A DNA stretch of 64,000 nt from an uncultured Lachnospiraceae bacterium (lineage in GTDB: Bacteria > Bacillota > Clostridia > Lachnospirales > Lachnospiraceae), in contig ONKG01000003.1 in NCBI GenBank assembly GCA_900318375.1, positions 62,001 through 126,000 on the forward strand, in the 5' to 3' direction. The notes beneath the pieces were generated by a model. That model was not told the origin of the DNA. It saw only the letters and a list, made by a program, of their open reading frames with translations, and searched no databases. Below are positions 43,300-51,919 of this stretch, piece after piece (the stretch's first letter is position 1; each line of letters opens with the position of its first letter). The translations under genes were made by a program, and so were the position numbers.

Positions 43300-44997
43300 A
43301 TGACCCGAAAACTACGGTTCAAATGGCCGGACCAGAATGAGCGCACAATCTCTGACATCGTTGAAAACGACGGGACAATGCGCAGCAGAGAGGTCCTCTA
43401 TATCATCGAAAAGCTGTGCACACTTGTCCGGATGCCGGACAAGGGCAATAAAGAAAGTGCGTGGAATTCTGAAACTGCAGGATTTGCAGCTCCTGCAGCT
43501 GGTTCAGATTCTGCGGAATTGACAGCTGCTGCTGCCTTACCGGATCCTGCCGGCCCCGCATCTGCTTTCACGTATTCGGATAGTGCGAAAGGTGCGGAGC
43601 ATCCGGGCAATCCCGAGACTAAAACCGGTTGTACTGCATACATCCATCCGGACAACATACTGGTGAGCCGGACAGGAGAAGTCATCATTGCAGATAAACA
43701 TATCCCGGCCACTGCTGCAGAGCCTTACCTACCGCCGGAACTGGATCTTCGTGAATATTCAAGACCCGCCGCCAGAGTATATTCACTGGGCATGCTCATG
43801 CTGTTCATGTCCACGGGACAGAGCAAAAAAGACGAGGAATCCGCCGCCCAGGTCAGACCGGCACTTCTTAGTCTTGTAAAGGGCTGCACTGCCTTCGATC
43901 CCAATGAACGCTTTCGGGATCCGGAGGCGCTTCTGGAGGCTGTCAGACGCCGGACCGGCATCAAAAAAAGGCTGCTTCCCCTGCTGATCACAGTCGCTGC
44001 AGCCTGTCTGGCCGGCATCATTTTTTTCTTGTCCTGGCAGAAAGGAATTGAACGCGGACATGCCGAAGGGGAGAGATCCGGTTACACGCCCGGCTTTTCC
44101 GAGGGATTTCAGCAGGGCTTCTCCGATGCGCCGGGAATCAGCATTCACGGCGGCTCCCCTGAAAACAACAGCGGTAATCTCCCTGGCAACTACTCCCCTG
44201 AAGGCGGGGCTTTTGCGGTCTCCGACGGGAATGCTGTCTACTATATTTCCGGAGATAGAATCTCCCTTATGGATCCTTATACAAAAGACTTGGAAATACT
44301 GGCGGAAGTTCCGGGTGTGTATGATCTGCAGTACTATGATGGGAAGCTCTATTTCTGCACCGGCGAAAAGGTCGGTTATCTGGATCCCGAGACCCGAAAG
44401 GAAGGCACTGTCTGCAGTTCCCCTGGCGGAAGGCTCTATATCTTTGAAGACAATTTCTACCTCTATGACAATGAAGGAACCCGTTACCTCTACCGCATCG
44501 ATCCCGCACAGGGAGAGATGACACAGCTCAACGGTACTATGGAATATCGCTGCCTGCAGATTGTTGAGGATACCCTCTATTACATTTCCCCCGAAAAAGG
44601 CAGCAGTATCTGCCGCAGCGATCTCGACGGCGGCAACGAGAGCGTGATCAGCAGCAGTTCTTTTGAAGATCTGTGCATCTGTCAGAACACGATCTACGCT
44701 TCCACCGGCGAAAAACTGGTCCGCATGGATCTCAACGGAGGAAATCTGGAGCCCCTGGTCCAGGGCACCATACACCATCTCAACGTCACTGACGGAGGTA
44801 TCTTTTATACCTCCGGAAACGGCGAAAGACTGGAATGGCTGTCTCCCGACTCAAAAACACAGTACACCATCATACCTTCCTCCACCGGTGACTTCAATGT
44901 GGCCGGTGACTGGATCTTCTACATCAACAAGGAGGATGAAAACCGGCTCTGGCGCGTCCGTGCGGGAGGTACAGACAACATCCGTCTGACACCCTGA
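43300..44997 (+). CDS. Membrane pseudokinase with DUF5050-like propeller
   Basis: 565 residues, starting 6 bp after the previous stop with GGGAGG spanning it. The first 220 residues keep only parts of a kinase fold: a helix, an Ala/Pro-rich insert, AYIHPDNILVSRTGEVIIADKHI where HRDxKPxN and DFG should be, and the late C-lobe (RVYSLGMLMLFMSTG). The catalytic Asp and DFG are absent, so it should be inactive. A membrane helix (about 225-245), a GY/GF repeat linker (GYTPGFSEGFQQGF) and an outer propeller (about 300-565) follow, as in its neighbour. Likely partner or regulator of the upstream kinase (inference). Confidence 0.78.
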   Translation: MTRKLRFKWPDQNERTISDIVENDGTMRSREVLYIIEKLCTLVRMPDKGNKESAWNSETAGFAAPAAGSDSAELTAAAALPDPAGPASAFTYSDSAKGAEHPGNPETKTGCTAYIHPDNILVSRTGEVIIADKHIPATAAEPYLPPELDLREYSRPAARVYSLGMLMLFMSTGQSKKDEESAAQVRPALLSLVKGCTAFDPNERFRDPEALLEAVRRRTGIKKRLLPLLITVAAACLAGIIFFLSWQKGIERGHAEGERSGYTPGFSEGFQQGFSDAPGISIHGGSPENNSGNLPGNYSPEGGAFAVSDGNAVYYISGDRISLMDPYTKDLEILAEVPGVYDLQYYDGKLYFCTGEKVGYLDPETRKEGTVCSSPGGRLYIFEDNFYLYDNEGTRYLYRIDPAQGEMTQLNGTMEYRCLQIVEDTLYYISPEKGSSICRSDLDGGNESVISSSSFEDLCICQNTIYASTGEKLVRMDLNGGNLEPLVQGTIHHLNVTDGGIFYTSGNGERLEWLSPDSKTQYTIIPSSTGDFNVAGDWIFYINKEDENRLWRVRAGGTDNIRLTP

Positions 44998-45179
44998 ACA
45001 GGTCTGAACCGGCCTGCAGCGCTTGTGCAGGCTGAAAAACTCTTGCGCACACCCTCAGCAGCACAGTACGCTCTGCGTACATGCACTGCAGCTCAGCACG
45101 CTCTGAGCACACCCATAGCTGCCCAATGCACCTGAATGCACCAAGAGCAGCTGAACACATCCGGGCACACCCGCAGCAT

Positions 45180-45219
45180 GCGGCAGATCACAATTTCGAT
45201 CTGCCGCTTTTCTTTTTTT
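45180..45219 (+). terminator. Terminator of the glgX-kinase operon
   Basis: Stem GCGGCAGATC/GATCTGCCGC with an 8-nt loop, followed by TTTTCTTTTTTTC. Before it, 45000-45175 holds imperfect repeats of AGCACACCC/CAGCACGCTCTG type but no gene. The remaining gap up to 45422 is non-coding and should hold the promoter of the next unit. Confidence 0.85.
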
Positions 45220-45422
45220 CAAATGTATGCGTTGCGCAGACAATCCACATTCCGGGTCCCCCTATAATGTGATTGTAAGCAAAAACAATGAAGATAAACA
45301 CGCTCAGGTTTGAGGACTTAAAACCGCCGCTGAGATATTCCCTGTTTATCTGGTTTTCGACTCGCTTGCTGTTATAAAACAGCAGAATCCAATAGATGGC
45401 TTTCAAAAAAAGGAGGAAAATT

Positions 45423-45635
45423 ATGAAAAAAGCTCTTGCAGTAATCCTTGTCCTGGTCTGCATCGGACTCTCTGTCCTTTGGATCATTCACGACCCGGGA
45501 TTTTCCGCAGTATTCAGCCGCTCCGTGATCTTTATCGGTTTTATCCCGATTCCGGGCCTGCTCTTCGGCCTCCTGATCCAGCTGATTCCCGCCATTCTGG
45601 GCTTTGTAGGAGCCGGTTCTCTCTGGAACTCATGA
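45423..45635 (+). CDS. Small membrane protein, 70 residues
   Basis: Starts at 45423 with AAAGGAGG six bases upstream. Two hydrophobic segments: residues 3-22 (KALAVILVLVCIGLSVLWII) and about 35-62 (FIGFIPIPGLLFGLLIQLIP). No recognised family. About 105 bp separates it from the next membrane protein, and both may share a transcript. Confidence 0.75.
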   Translation: MKKALAVILVLVCIGLSVLWIIHDPGFSAVFSRSVIFIGFIPIPGLLFGLLIQLIPAILGFVGAGSLWNS

Positions 45636-45740
45636 TGGCGCAGGTTCCCGGCAGGGACAGATTCAACTCTGCCTGAACGACATGATACCGTCCGCGGAGA
45701 CGGTTTTTCCCCCAATCATTCATAACGGAAAGGAGAAAAA

Positions 45741-46577
45741 ATGAAATCAAGTTTACGACCGGAGCATTTTGATAACGGACGCAATTTCAAAAAAGAGGAC
45801 TTTGACGCCTACCTGAGGGCCTCGGAAGAGCTTTCAAAATCGGCGGGCATCAAATATCTTGCCTGCGTCCTGGGCGGTGTGATCATCAGCTTCTTCTTTT
45901 CAAAAGGCATAGGAGGCTTTGCCGGAAACATCCTGGCAATTGTATGCATCTTCGGAGGCATGATCGCGGGTATGTTTTCCAACCTGAGCGTAGGCAGACA
46001 GCTCAAGGTATATACAGACAGACTCGGAATTTCAAACGCAGATGTTGCCAAAGCACGCAAACATTTAAAGCAGGGAACGACAGCCTGGACCGCTGAGCCC
46101 GTCACCTTTGCAAAAAATCCCGCTGCCCCAGCGCAGCGCCCTGCTGCCCCTGCTCCCACGGCGCAGTTTTCCGCCCCGGGCGTGCTGCTGGTCCGTTTCA
46201 GTATCGAAAAGCTCAATGAAAAGAGCGGTGTCTACGGATATGTCTCCGGTGAACTGATTGGCAAAGCCGTTCCCGCCGACCTTCTGGAAGGCATGACCAT
46301 CAGCGACGGCGACTCCGCGGCGACACTTTCCGGTCGGGAATATGTCTGCATCGTCTCGATCGCCTCTCCGGACAGCCGTATTCTGAAAGAAAAGATCGAG
46401 CCTCTGATCCTTGCAAGCGAAGAAATCAGGGCCTGCGGCGCAGCCCCGCTCACACAGATCTGCGCCGGCACAAGAGAGCCCCTGGTTGTGGACGGAGTCG
46501 TCAGAAACGGCCAGATCGTCGGAAACGGCGGATGGTGCGCATCCGGTTTCATGGGTGCATGGAAGGCGGCTTCCTGA
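45741..46577 (+). CDS. Two-TM membrane protein with unknown C-terminal domain
   Basis: 278 residues, AAAGGAG upstream. A soluble start (RPEHFDNGRNFKKEDFDAYLRAS) is followed by two membrane helices (about 39-57 and 62-82), a cytoplasmic helix and a Pro/Ala linker (AAPAQRPAAPAPTAQ). The C-terminal domain of about 120 residues (SIEKLNEKSGVYGYVSGEL, CAGTREPLVVDGVVRNGQIVGNGGWC) is mixed alpha/beta and unknown to me. It may belong with the flanking small membrane protein and lipoprotein. Confidence 0.75.
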   Translation: MKSSLRPEHFDNGRNFKKEDFDAYLRASEELSKSAGIKYLACVLGGVIISFFFSKGIGGFAGNILAIVCIFGGMIAGMFSNLSVGRQLKVYTDRLGISNADVAKARKHLKQGTTAWTAEPVTFAKNPAAPAQRPAAPAPTAQFSAPGVLLVRFSIEKLNEKSGVYGYVSGELIGKAVPADLLEGMTISDGDSAATLSGREYVCIVSIASPDSRILKEKIEPLILASEEIRACGAAPLTQICAGTREPLVVDGVVRNGQIVGNGGWCASGFMGAWKAAS

Positions 46578-46710
46578 TCATCCCGGTTTAATTACTAAAT
46601 TACCGGCAAAAATACCCAAACACCGATGAAAGCACCGACAAAAACACAAGATCACCGGAAGATATACAGAAAACGAAAAAACTAAAGATTCAAGTAAAAG
46701 GAGTTAGCTC

Positions 46711-47514
46711 ATGAAGAAAATAATTGCGTTGCTGATGACAGCCATGCTCTGTCTGGCTCTTCTCTCCGGATGCGGAGGAAGCACACAGAGCAGCACCAGC
46801 GATAAAAACAGTGAAAGCGCTGAAAACAGCGTAAGTAAAGACAGCAAAGTAACAGCAGAAGACAGTACCGATGAAATGAGTGAAGCAGTTTCTGACACAA
46901 GCACTGCCGCAGACAGCGAAGAAGCTGCCGCAGGCACTGCCGGCAGCACAAGTGAGGAAACGGCGGCTGCAGATACCGCCGGCGGAAAGGGATCTGCTGA
47001 CGCAATGAAGGCCGTCATCGACAAACTTGGAATCGGCGGCCCTGTAGAAGATAAAGATAACGCAATGGGAATGCACCTTACAACTGTCAAACTGGATGAC
47101 GACGGCGACATCTACGTCCAGTGGGATTTTGACAATGAAGCCATGCGGTCCAATCTCATGATTGCCTGGAGCAAGGTCACACTGGTCGATCCGGACGATA
47201 TCCACAACACCTACCAGGTATTTACAAGGACTGAAGAAGACAAGATTAGTATTCCCCTCAAAGCAGGTGACATGATCAACGTATTGGACTTTGTGCATAT
47301 TATCAGAAACGATTTTGAAACCGAATCCGATGTGTATATCCTGTATTTTGACGGATCCGAAGGCTGGGCCCCGGATGAGGTCTACACTGCTCCCCAGGTC
47401 TTCATCATAGGGGAAGGAGAAAACGGCCCCGAGGCCTACGAAACCACACCCAGATACGCTCCGGAAGACATGATCACAGCTGTCCGCGAAAACACAGCAA
47501 CAGCAGCAGAATAA
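46711..47514 (+). CDS. Lipoprotein of unknown function
   Basis: 267 residues. AAAGGAG precedes the start. Signal peptide with lipobox ALLSGC (Cys about 22), then a long Ser/Glu/Thr/Ala-rich tether (about 25-95). The folded domain (LTTVKLDDDGDIYVQWDFDNE through EGWAPDEVYTAPQVFIIGEG) is beta-rich. No enzyme motif. A good terminator follows at 47642. Confidence 0.8.
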   Translation: MKKIIALLMTAMLCLALLSGCGGSTQSSTSDKNSESAENSVSKDSKVTAEDSTDEMSEAVSDTSTAADSEEAAAGTAGSTSEETAAADTAGGKGSADAMKAVIDKLGIGGPVEDKDNAMGMHLTTVKLDDDGDIYVQWDFDNEAMRSNLMIAWSKVTLVDPDDIHNTYQVFTRTEEDKISIPLKAGDMINVLDFVHIIRNDFETESDVYILYFDGSEGWAPDEVYTAPQVFIIGEGENGPEAYETTPRYAPEDMITAVRENTATAAE

Positions 47515-47641
47515 ATTGACATCGGAATTGACATCGGAACGGTTCTTTTGACGCTTTATCCCTTCCCCCTTCTATCCTGAAACCGGGGAGGAAAATGAAG
47601 CTGTAAAACAGCCGGTATCACAAATCATTGAACAAACAAAT

Positions 47642-47684
47642 GAGCTGCTGCATATTCATTGTGATATGCAGCAGCTCTATTTTC
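47642..47684 (+). terminator. Rho-independent terminator
   Basis: 14-bp perfect stem GAGCTGCTGCATAT/ATATGCAGCAGCTC, loop TCATTGTG, then TATTTTCATTTATT. It ends the lipoprotein transcript. The rest of the gap to 47911 shows no gene. Confidence 0.88.
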
Positions 47685-47911
47685 ATTTATTCACTGGTAT
47701 CTAAAAATTACCACCATCTAAAATGAGACAGCCAGTTTCTCTCCGAACACCCCTGTATTTAAAGGATTTTTGGGGATGTCCCGTCATTTTTATTTGTAAT
47801 CCTGCGCTTTTCTATCCGATTTATCGTTCCATTCTTCCCACTCGTCCCGTCTCAACGGCGATCAGGCCTCCAACACTGTCCCCTACAGAAAGAAAAGTTC
47901 CCACTGCAGTC

Positions 47912-48559
47912 TTATAGTCTGTCAGAAAGTCGGATAGCCAGGCCCGGAAAGACTTGGCTGGACACCGCATCATCAAAGGAATACAGGTCTGCGTCTTCCC
48001 TCCCGCTTTCAAACACATACACCATGACCGTCCTGTTCACGGGATTGATGATCCAGTATTCGCGCACACCCGCCTCCCTGTACAGAAACAGCTTCAGGCC
48101 ATAGTCGATCTTCTGTGTGGATTTGGAAATCACTTCCACCACCCAGTCCGGTGCGCCGAAACACCCGTCATCTTTCCTTTTATCCGGATCACAGACAATC
48201 GTCAGATCAGGAATCACATACGTGGAATTATCTCCGTGCAGATACACTCCATAGGGCGGAAAAAACACTCTGCAATCCCCACCTCTTCCACGGATATGAT
48301 TGACTATGTCAAAGTATACTTCTCCTGAGATTTCCTGGTGTACAGCCTTGGGAGTCCCTTTAAAGTACAGCTTCCCTCCGATCAGCTCTGCAATCACCCC
48401 TTCCGGAAGCGAATAGATGTCCTTGATCGTATAGATCCTGTCGTCATACATGGCTCCCTCAAAATCCGGCTTGTACCGGTATTCCAGTTCTGCCGCCGAC
48501 TCATGTGCAGAGGCCTTAAAATCGTCCTCTTCATGATGCAATAACTTTCTGTAATCCAT
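47912..48559 (-). CDS. Uma2-family (DUF820) restriction-endonuclease-like protein
   Basis: 215 residues from the ATG at 48559 (GGAGGG upstream). After a short N-terminal tail come the Uma2 hallmarks: IYTIKDIYSLPEGVIAELIGGKLYFKGTP, the PD-(D/E)XK-like core VIPDLTIVCDPDKR and APDWVVEVISKST, and the ending REYWIINPVNRTVMVY. The fold is nuclease-like, but the biological role of Uma2 proteins is not established; they are abundant in cyanobacteria and occur singly in Clostridia. A CCCGTGT repeat lies upstream. Confidence 0.88.
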   Translation of the reverse strand: MDYRKLLHHEEDDFKASAHESAAELEYRYKPDFEGAMYDDRIYTIKDIYSLPEGVIAELIGGKLYFKGTPKAVHQEISGEVYFDIVNHIRGRGGDCRVFFPPYGVYLHGDNSTYVIPDLTIVCDPDKRKDDGCFGAPDWVVEVISKSTQKIDYGLKLFLYREAGVREYWIINPVNRTVMVYVFESGREDADLYSFDDAVSSQVFPGLAIRLSDRL

Positions 48560-48705
48560 TTTCGCCCTCCGCAAAATATGTATATTCGGTATATTTCATA
48601 TTAATTGATTTACCATTATACTCTATCTTTATAAAAAATCAAGGCCTTACGGAGATCGTCTTGTTCTTTCAGAACCCTTTCAGACCCCAAACAGGGAAGA
48701 GACGG

Positions 48706-48755
48706 CCCGTGTCCGCCGTAAGGCAAAAAATTACATTACACGGGCCGCGTCATAA
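48706..48755 (-). repeat. CCCGTGT hairpin repeat, copy 2
   Basis: Fifty-base element CCCGTGTCCGCCGTAAGGC ... TTACACGGG then CCGCGTCATAA. Outer pairing CCCGTGT/ACACGGG, inner GCCGTAAGGC. Same position relative to terminator and next gene as the other two copies. Confidence 0.78.
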
Positions 48756-48794
48756 AAAAAGATCCTGATGAGTCACATTGGACTCACCAGAATC
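48754..48794 (-). terminator. Terminator next to repeat copy 2
   Basis: Stem GATCCTGATGAGTC (48761-48774) and GACTCACCAGAATC (48781-48794), 12 of 14 pairs, with TTTTTTTATG on the minus strand. It ends the small membrane-protein gene. Confidence 0.72.
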
Positions 48795-48847
48795 GCGTTT
48801 GCGGTTAAAACCCTATACAATCTCTTTACACCACCTCGGGTAAATCA

Positions 48848-49165
48848 TCAGATTCTATTTTCATAGTTATCGGCCTCTGTCAGTTTCATTCTGACGCCGT
48901 TGAGGATGATATACCCCTGTTCCGGGTCTTCGTGGGGAATAAACCTGGGCGTGTCAAATTCCTCATGCTTATGGCCATAGCGCCGGCAGGAAATATCCTG
49001 GTCCTTCGGTACGCGGTGGCCGTCCGAGGCCATGGGGCTTCTGCCGGAAGTTCTGTTTGCACTGCTGCGCGAAGCTGTATTTCCGGAGCCCTTTGTTTTT
49101 TTGGAGTTTACAAGGCGGACAAAGACGAAAAAGAACAGGATAAGGTAAACCAGTGCTCCAGCCAT
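48848..49165 (-). CDS. Small single-pass membrane protein
   Basis: 105 residues. AAGGAGG precedes the start at 49165. N-terminal membrane helix (ALVYLILFFFVFVRLV), then a Ser/Arg/Thr-rich linker and a conserved-looking C-terminal part with CRRYGHKHEEFDTPRFIPHE and GYIILNGVRMKL. No recognised domain. It is downstream of alaX with about 170 bp between. Confidence 0.75.
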   Translation of the reverse strand: MAGALVYLILFFFVFVRLVNSKKTKGSGNTASRSSANRTSGRSPMASDGHRVPKDQDISCRRYGHKHEEFDTPRFIPHEDPEQGYIILNGVRMKLTEADNYENRI

Positions 49166-49246
49166 TTCGATTCCTCCTTACTTCTTGAATAACATAATGT
49201 TTACAGGGAAGTCACAAATCTTGACCCTGCGGATCGCTGTTTTTTC

Positions 49247-49350
49247 CACTCAGGATTCCGGAATCTTGTCCCGGTGGACTGCTGCTTTTTCCACTCAGGA
49301 TTCCGGAATCTTGTCCCGGTGGACTGCTGCTTTTTCACTCAGGATTCCGA
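49247..49350 (-). repeat. 45-bp tandem duplication spanning the alaX 3' end
   Basis: CACTCAGGATTCC recurs at 49247, 49292 and 49336 (45- and 44-bp periods). On the minus strand each unit carries GGAATCCTGAGTG, which contains the alaX stop codon. So the last codons and stop of alaX are repeated downstream, as seen independently at 39182. Confidence 0.85.
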
Positions 49351-50586
49351 AATTTCATACAGTGACTTACGAAGTGCCGTCTCTATCTCCTCTTGTGTCG
49401 ACTGGACGGAACCCTGGACCATGGCAGGTTTTCCGCCGCCCCGGGCGCCGCAGTATTTTTTCAGGCAGGCGTTCAGAGCGCGGGCGTCGTCTGTGCCGGT
49501 TGCCCCTATGATATAGCGATAGCCTGTCTCGTCATTGCCGGCGAAAACGCCGCAATAGCCGGGATGCCTTTCACACAATGTGTTGACAAGCCTGCGCTGG
49601 GCCACATTGCCTATGCCGGCGCTGCTGCCGTCAGCCCCTTCCGTGAACAGGAATACGTCCTGCTGATCCGCGGGCACGGAGGCTGCAAGGGCATCTGTGA
49701 CGGCCGACTCAAGGGCGGCTTCGCGCTGGCGCAGTCTTTCATTCTCGTCAAGAATCCGGGAAGTACCTGCCGCGATCTCTTCCCGGGGCATGTTGGTCAG
49801 GTGGGAGACGTCCTCTGCTGCCTTCTGCAGGGTCTGCATATAGGCGAGAGCACGGCTGCCGCAGAGGATGGTCAGGCGGATGCCGCTGCGCTCGCGCAGG
49901 GTCCGGATGACTTTGATCAGACCGATCTCTCCGGTCTTTCTGACATGGGGCGCGCAGCAGGCGCACATGTCCACGCCGGGAATCTCCACAAGGCGAAGCG
50001 GGCCGTCGATCTCTTTTTTGCTGCGGTATTCGATGGCCTGCAGCTCTTCCGGCTCCGGATACCAGCCCCGGATCTCCCTGTTGTCCCAGACGACACGGTT
50101 GGCGGTCTGTTCAAGCCAGAGGATATCACCGTCAGTCAGAGGACCGTTGAAATCCAGGGTCACTGTGTTGTCACTCAGGTGAAAACCCACATTGTCATAC
50201 CCGAAACGGTTGTGCACAAGTCCGGAGAGTATGTGCTCACCCGAGTGGTTCTGCATATTGGAGAAGCGGTGCGCGAAGTCGACCTGACCGCGCACATTCT
50301 GTCCTGCTTTGAAGGGCGGCTGCCCGTCCTCTGTCTTTCCGGCTTTCACACTGTGCCGGATCACATTTCCGTCCAGCTGCACATCGATCACGGGGCAGCC
50401 ATCGATCGTCCCGGTATCCGGTGTCTGCCCGCCCTCTTCAGGGAAAAACAAAGTCCTGTCCAGAACAATTTCCCAGTGGCTGGACTTCTTTTTTTCAATC
50501 AGTTCCGCACTGAGCACAGACGCCGTAAAGTCCGTGGCATATGCATCAATGTCAAACAGTTTATCAGTTTCCGGGATCGTAAGCAT
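49339..50586 (-). CDS. alaX: Alanyl-tRNA editing protein, long AlaX (with DHHA1)
   Basis: 415 residues. Editing-domain metal motifs NHSGEHIL (HxxxH) and CACCAPH are present, with the N-terminal FFPEEGGQTPDTG. A helical linker and C-terminal DHHA1 segment (FLFTEGADGSS, YCGVFAGNDETGYRYI, GARGGGKPAMVQGSV) complete the long form. It hydrolyses mischarged Ser- or Gly-tRNA(Ala) in the cytoplasm. Located between the small membrane protein and prfB on the same strand. Confidence 0.92.
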   Translation of the reverse strand: MLTIPETDKLFDIDAYATDFTASVLSAELIEKKKSSHWEIVLDRTLFFPEEGGQTPDTGTIDGCPVIDVQLDGNVIRHSVKAGKTEDGQPPFKAGQNVRGQVDFAHRFSNMQNHSGEHILSGLVHNRFGYDNVGFHLSDNTVTLDFNGPLTDGDILWLEQTANRVVWDNREIRGWYPEPEELQAIEYRSKKEIDGPLRLVEIPGVDMCACCAPHVRKTGEIGLIKVIRTLRERSGIRLTILCGSRALAYMQTLQKAAEDVSHLTNMPREEIAAGTSRILDENERLRQREAALESAVTDALAASVPADQQDVFLFTEGADGSSAGIGNVAQRRLVNTLCERHPGYCGVFAGNDETGYRYIIGATGTDDARALNACLKKYCGARGGGKPAMVQGSVQSTQEEIETALRKSLYEISES

Positions 50587-50697
50587 AAAATGAAAGCCAC
50601 CTTATATCTCTTTACTATCAGGACTCGTCTCCGGGTCATGTGTGATGATGAATAAACAGTTGTTATTAAAAAAAGTATTGCTGCCGCATTTGTTCAT

Positions 50698-51825
50698 TTA
50701 CATCTCTTCGCTGCGCCCTGCCTTGTTAGCGCCCATGCGCAGATATGCGTTGATGAAACGGTCAATGTCCCCGTCCAGGACCGCGCCGGTGTTGGAGGTC
50801 TCCTCCTGGGTGCGGGTATCCTTGACCAGGGTGTAGGGCTGCAGGACATAAGAGCGGATCTGGCTGCCCCAGGCAATGTCCTTGACCTCGCCGCGGATTC
50901 CTGCAAGCTTGGCCTCTTCCTCTTCTTTTTTCAGCATATAGAGCTTGGCCTTGAGCATCTGCATAGCCTTGTCCTTGTTCTGGAACTGGGACCGCTCATT
51001 CTGGCAGGTCACGACCACACCGGTGGGGAAGTGGGTGATACGGATCGCGGAGGAAGTCTTGTTGATGTGCTGTCCGCCGGCGCCGCTGGAGCGATACGTG
51101 TCAATGCGGATATCGTCGGGATTGATAACGATATCGATATCTTTTTCAATATCAGGCATGACATCGCAGGAAACAAAGGATGTCTGGCGCTTGCCCTGGG
51201 CATTGAAGGGCGAAATGCGGACCAGCCTGTGTACGCCGCGCTCGGATTTAAGATAGCCGTAGGCATTGGGACCGCTGATCTGGAAGTCCACGGACTTGAT
51301 GCCGGCTTCGTCGCCGTCGATAAAGTTCATGACGTCGACCTTGAAGCCCTTGCGGTCCGCCCAGCGGGTGTACATGCGGTAGAGCATGGAGCACCAGTCG
51401 CAGCTCTCTGTACCGCCTGCGCCTGCGTTCAGGGACATGATCGCGTTGGAATCATCATATTCGCCTGTCAGAAGAGTTGCCAGACGCATCTCCTCAAGCT
51501 TGTTTTCAAACTCATCCAGCTCCTCGCGGACACCGTCGACGACAGATTCGTCGTTCTCCTCGTTGCCCATCTCGATCAGCATGAGGATGTCCTCATACTG
51601 GCTCTCGATATGCTCGGCGTCCTCGACCGTAGTCTGCAGGTCCTTGAGCTGTTTCATCTTCTTGTTGGCGACATCGGCGTTGGACCAGAAATCCGGTGCC
51701 TCCGACTCGCGCTGCAGCTCCTCAATGCGCTGCTTCTTGTATTCGAGATCCAGAGAATGAAGGACCTCGTGCATGGTGTCTTCATACTGCTGGATTTCAG
51801 TCTTCATCTGATCCAGTTGTAGCAT
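50698..51825 (-). CDS. prfB: Peptide chain release factor 2
   Basis: 375 residues from the ATG at 51825 (AAGGAG about 10 bp upstream). Contains the stop-codon recognition tripeptide SPF (in RISPFNAQGK) and the catalytic GGQ (SSGAGGQHINKTSSA). It reads UAA and UGA and releases the peptide from the ribosome. The usual CTTTGAC programmed +1 frameshift site near codon 25 is absent: the frame runs straight through HSLDLEYKKQRIEEL, so this autoregulation is missing here. Directly downstream of secA, a common arrangement in Firmicutes. Confidence 0.95.
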   Translation of the reverse strand: MLQLDQMKTEIQQYEDTMHEVLHSLDLEYKKQRIEELQRESEAPDFWSNADVANKKMKQLKDLQTTVEDAEHIESQYEDILMLIEMGNEENDESVVDGVREELDEFENKLEEMRLATLLTGEYDDSNAIMSLNAGAGGTESCDWCSMLYRMYTRWADRKGFKVDVMNFIDGDEAGIKSVDFQISGPNAYGYLKSERGVHRLVRISPFNAQGKRQTSFVSCDVMPDIEKDIDIVINPDDIRIDTYRSSGAGGQHINKTSSAIRITHFPTGVVVTCQNERSQFQNKDKAMQMLKAKLYMLKKEEEEAKLAGIRGEVKDIAWGSQIRSYVLQPYTLVKDTRTQEETSNTGAVLDGDIDRFINAYLRMGANKAGRSEEM

Positions 51826-51872
51826 ATATTTTCGTCTCCTTCTGAGGTTTCTATATCTTATGCGGGACATGG

Positions 51873-51893
51873 ATGAGTCACTGGGGACGGTTC
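51873..51893 (-). repeat. GACGGTTC repeat, second locus
   Basis: ATGAGTCACTGGGGACGGTTC matches the complement of 18529-18549 at 19 of 21 positions. It lies in the 94-bp gap between secA and prfB, so it is a dispersed repeat rather than a local duplication. Confidence 0.65.
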
Positions 51894-51919
51894 TGTCTTC
51901 TGCTGTCTCCCAATTCGTC

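Noticed and set aside
47821-48018. 65-codon minus-strand ORF at the end of the Uma2 gene
   Set aside because: Uma2 already ends at the expected position, and the overlapping frame has no start signal.
51700-51825. Programmed +1 frameshift in prfB
   Set aside because: The CTTTGAC slip site is absent and the frame is continuous, so none is needed.
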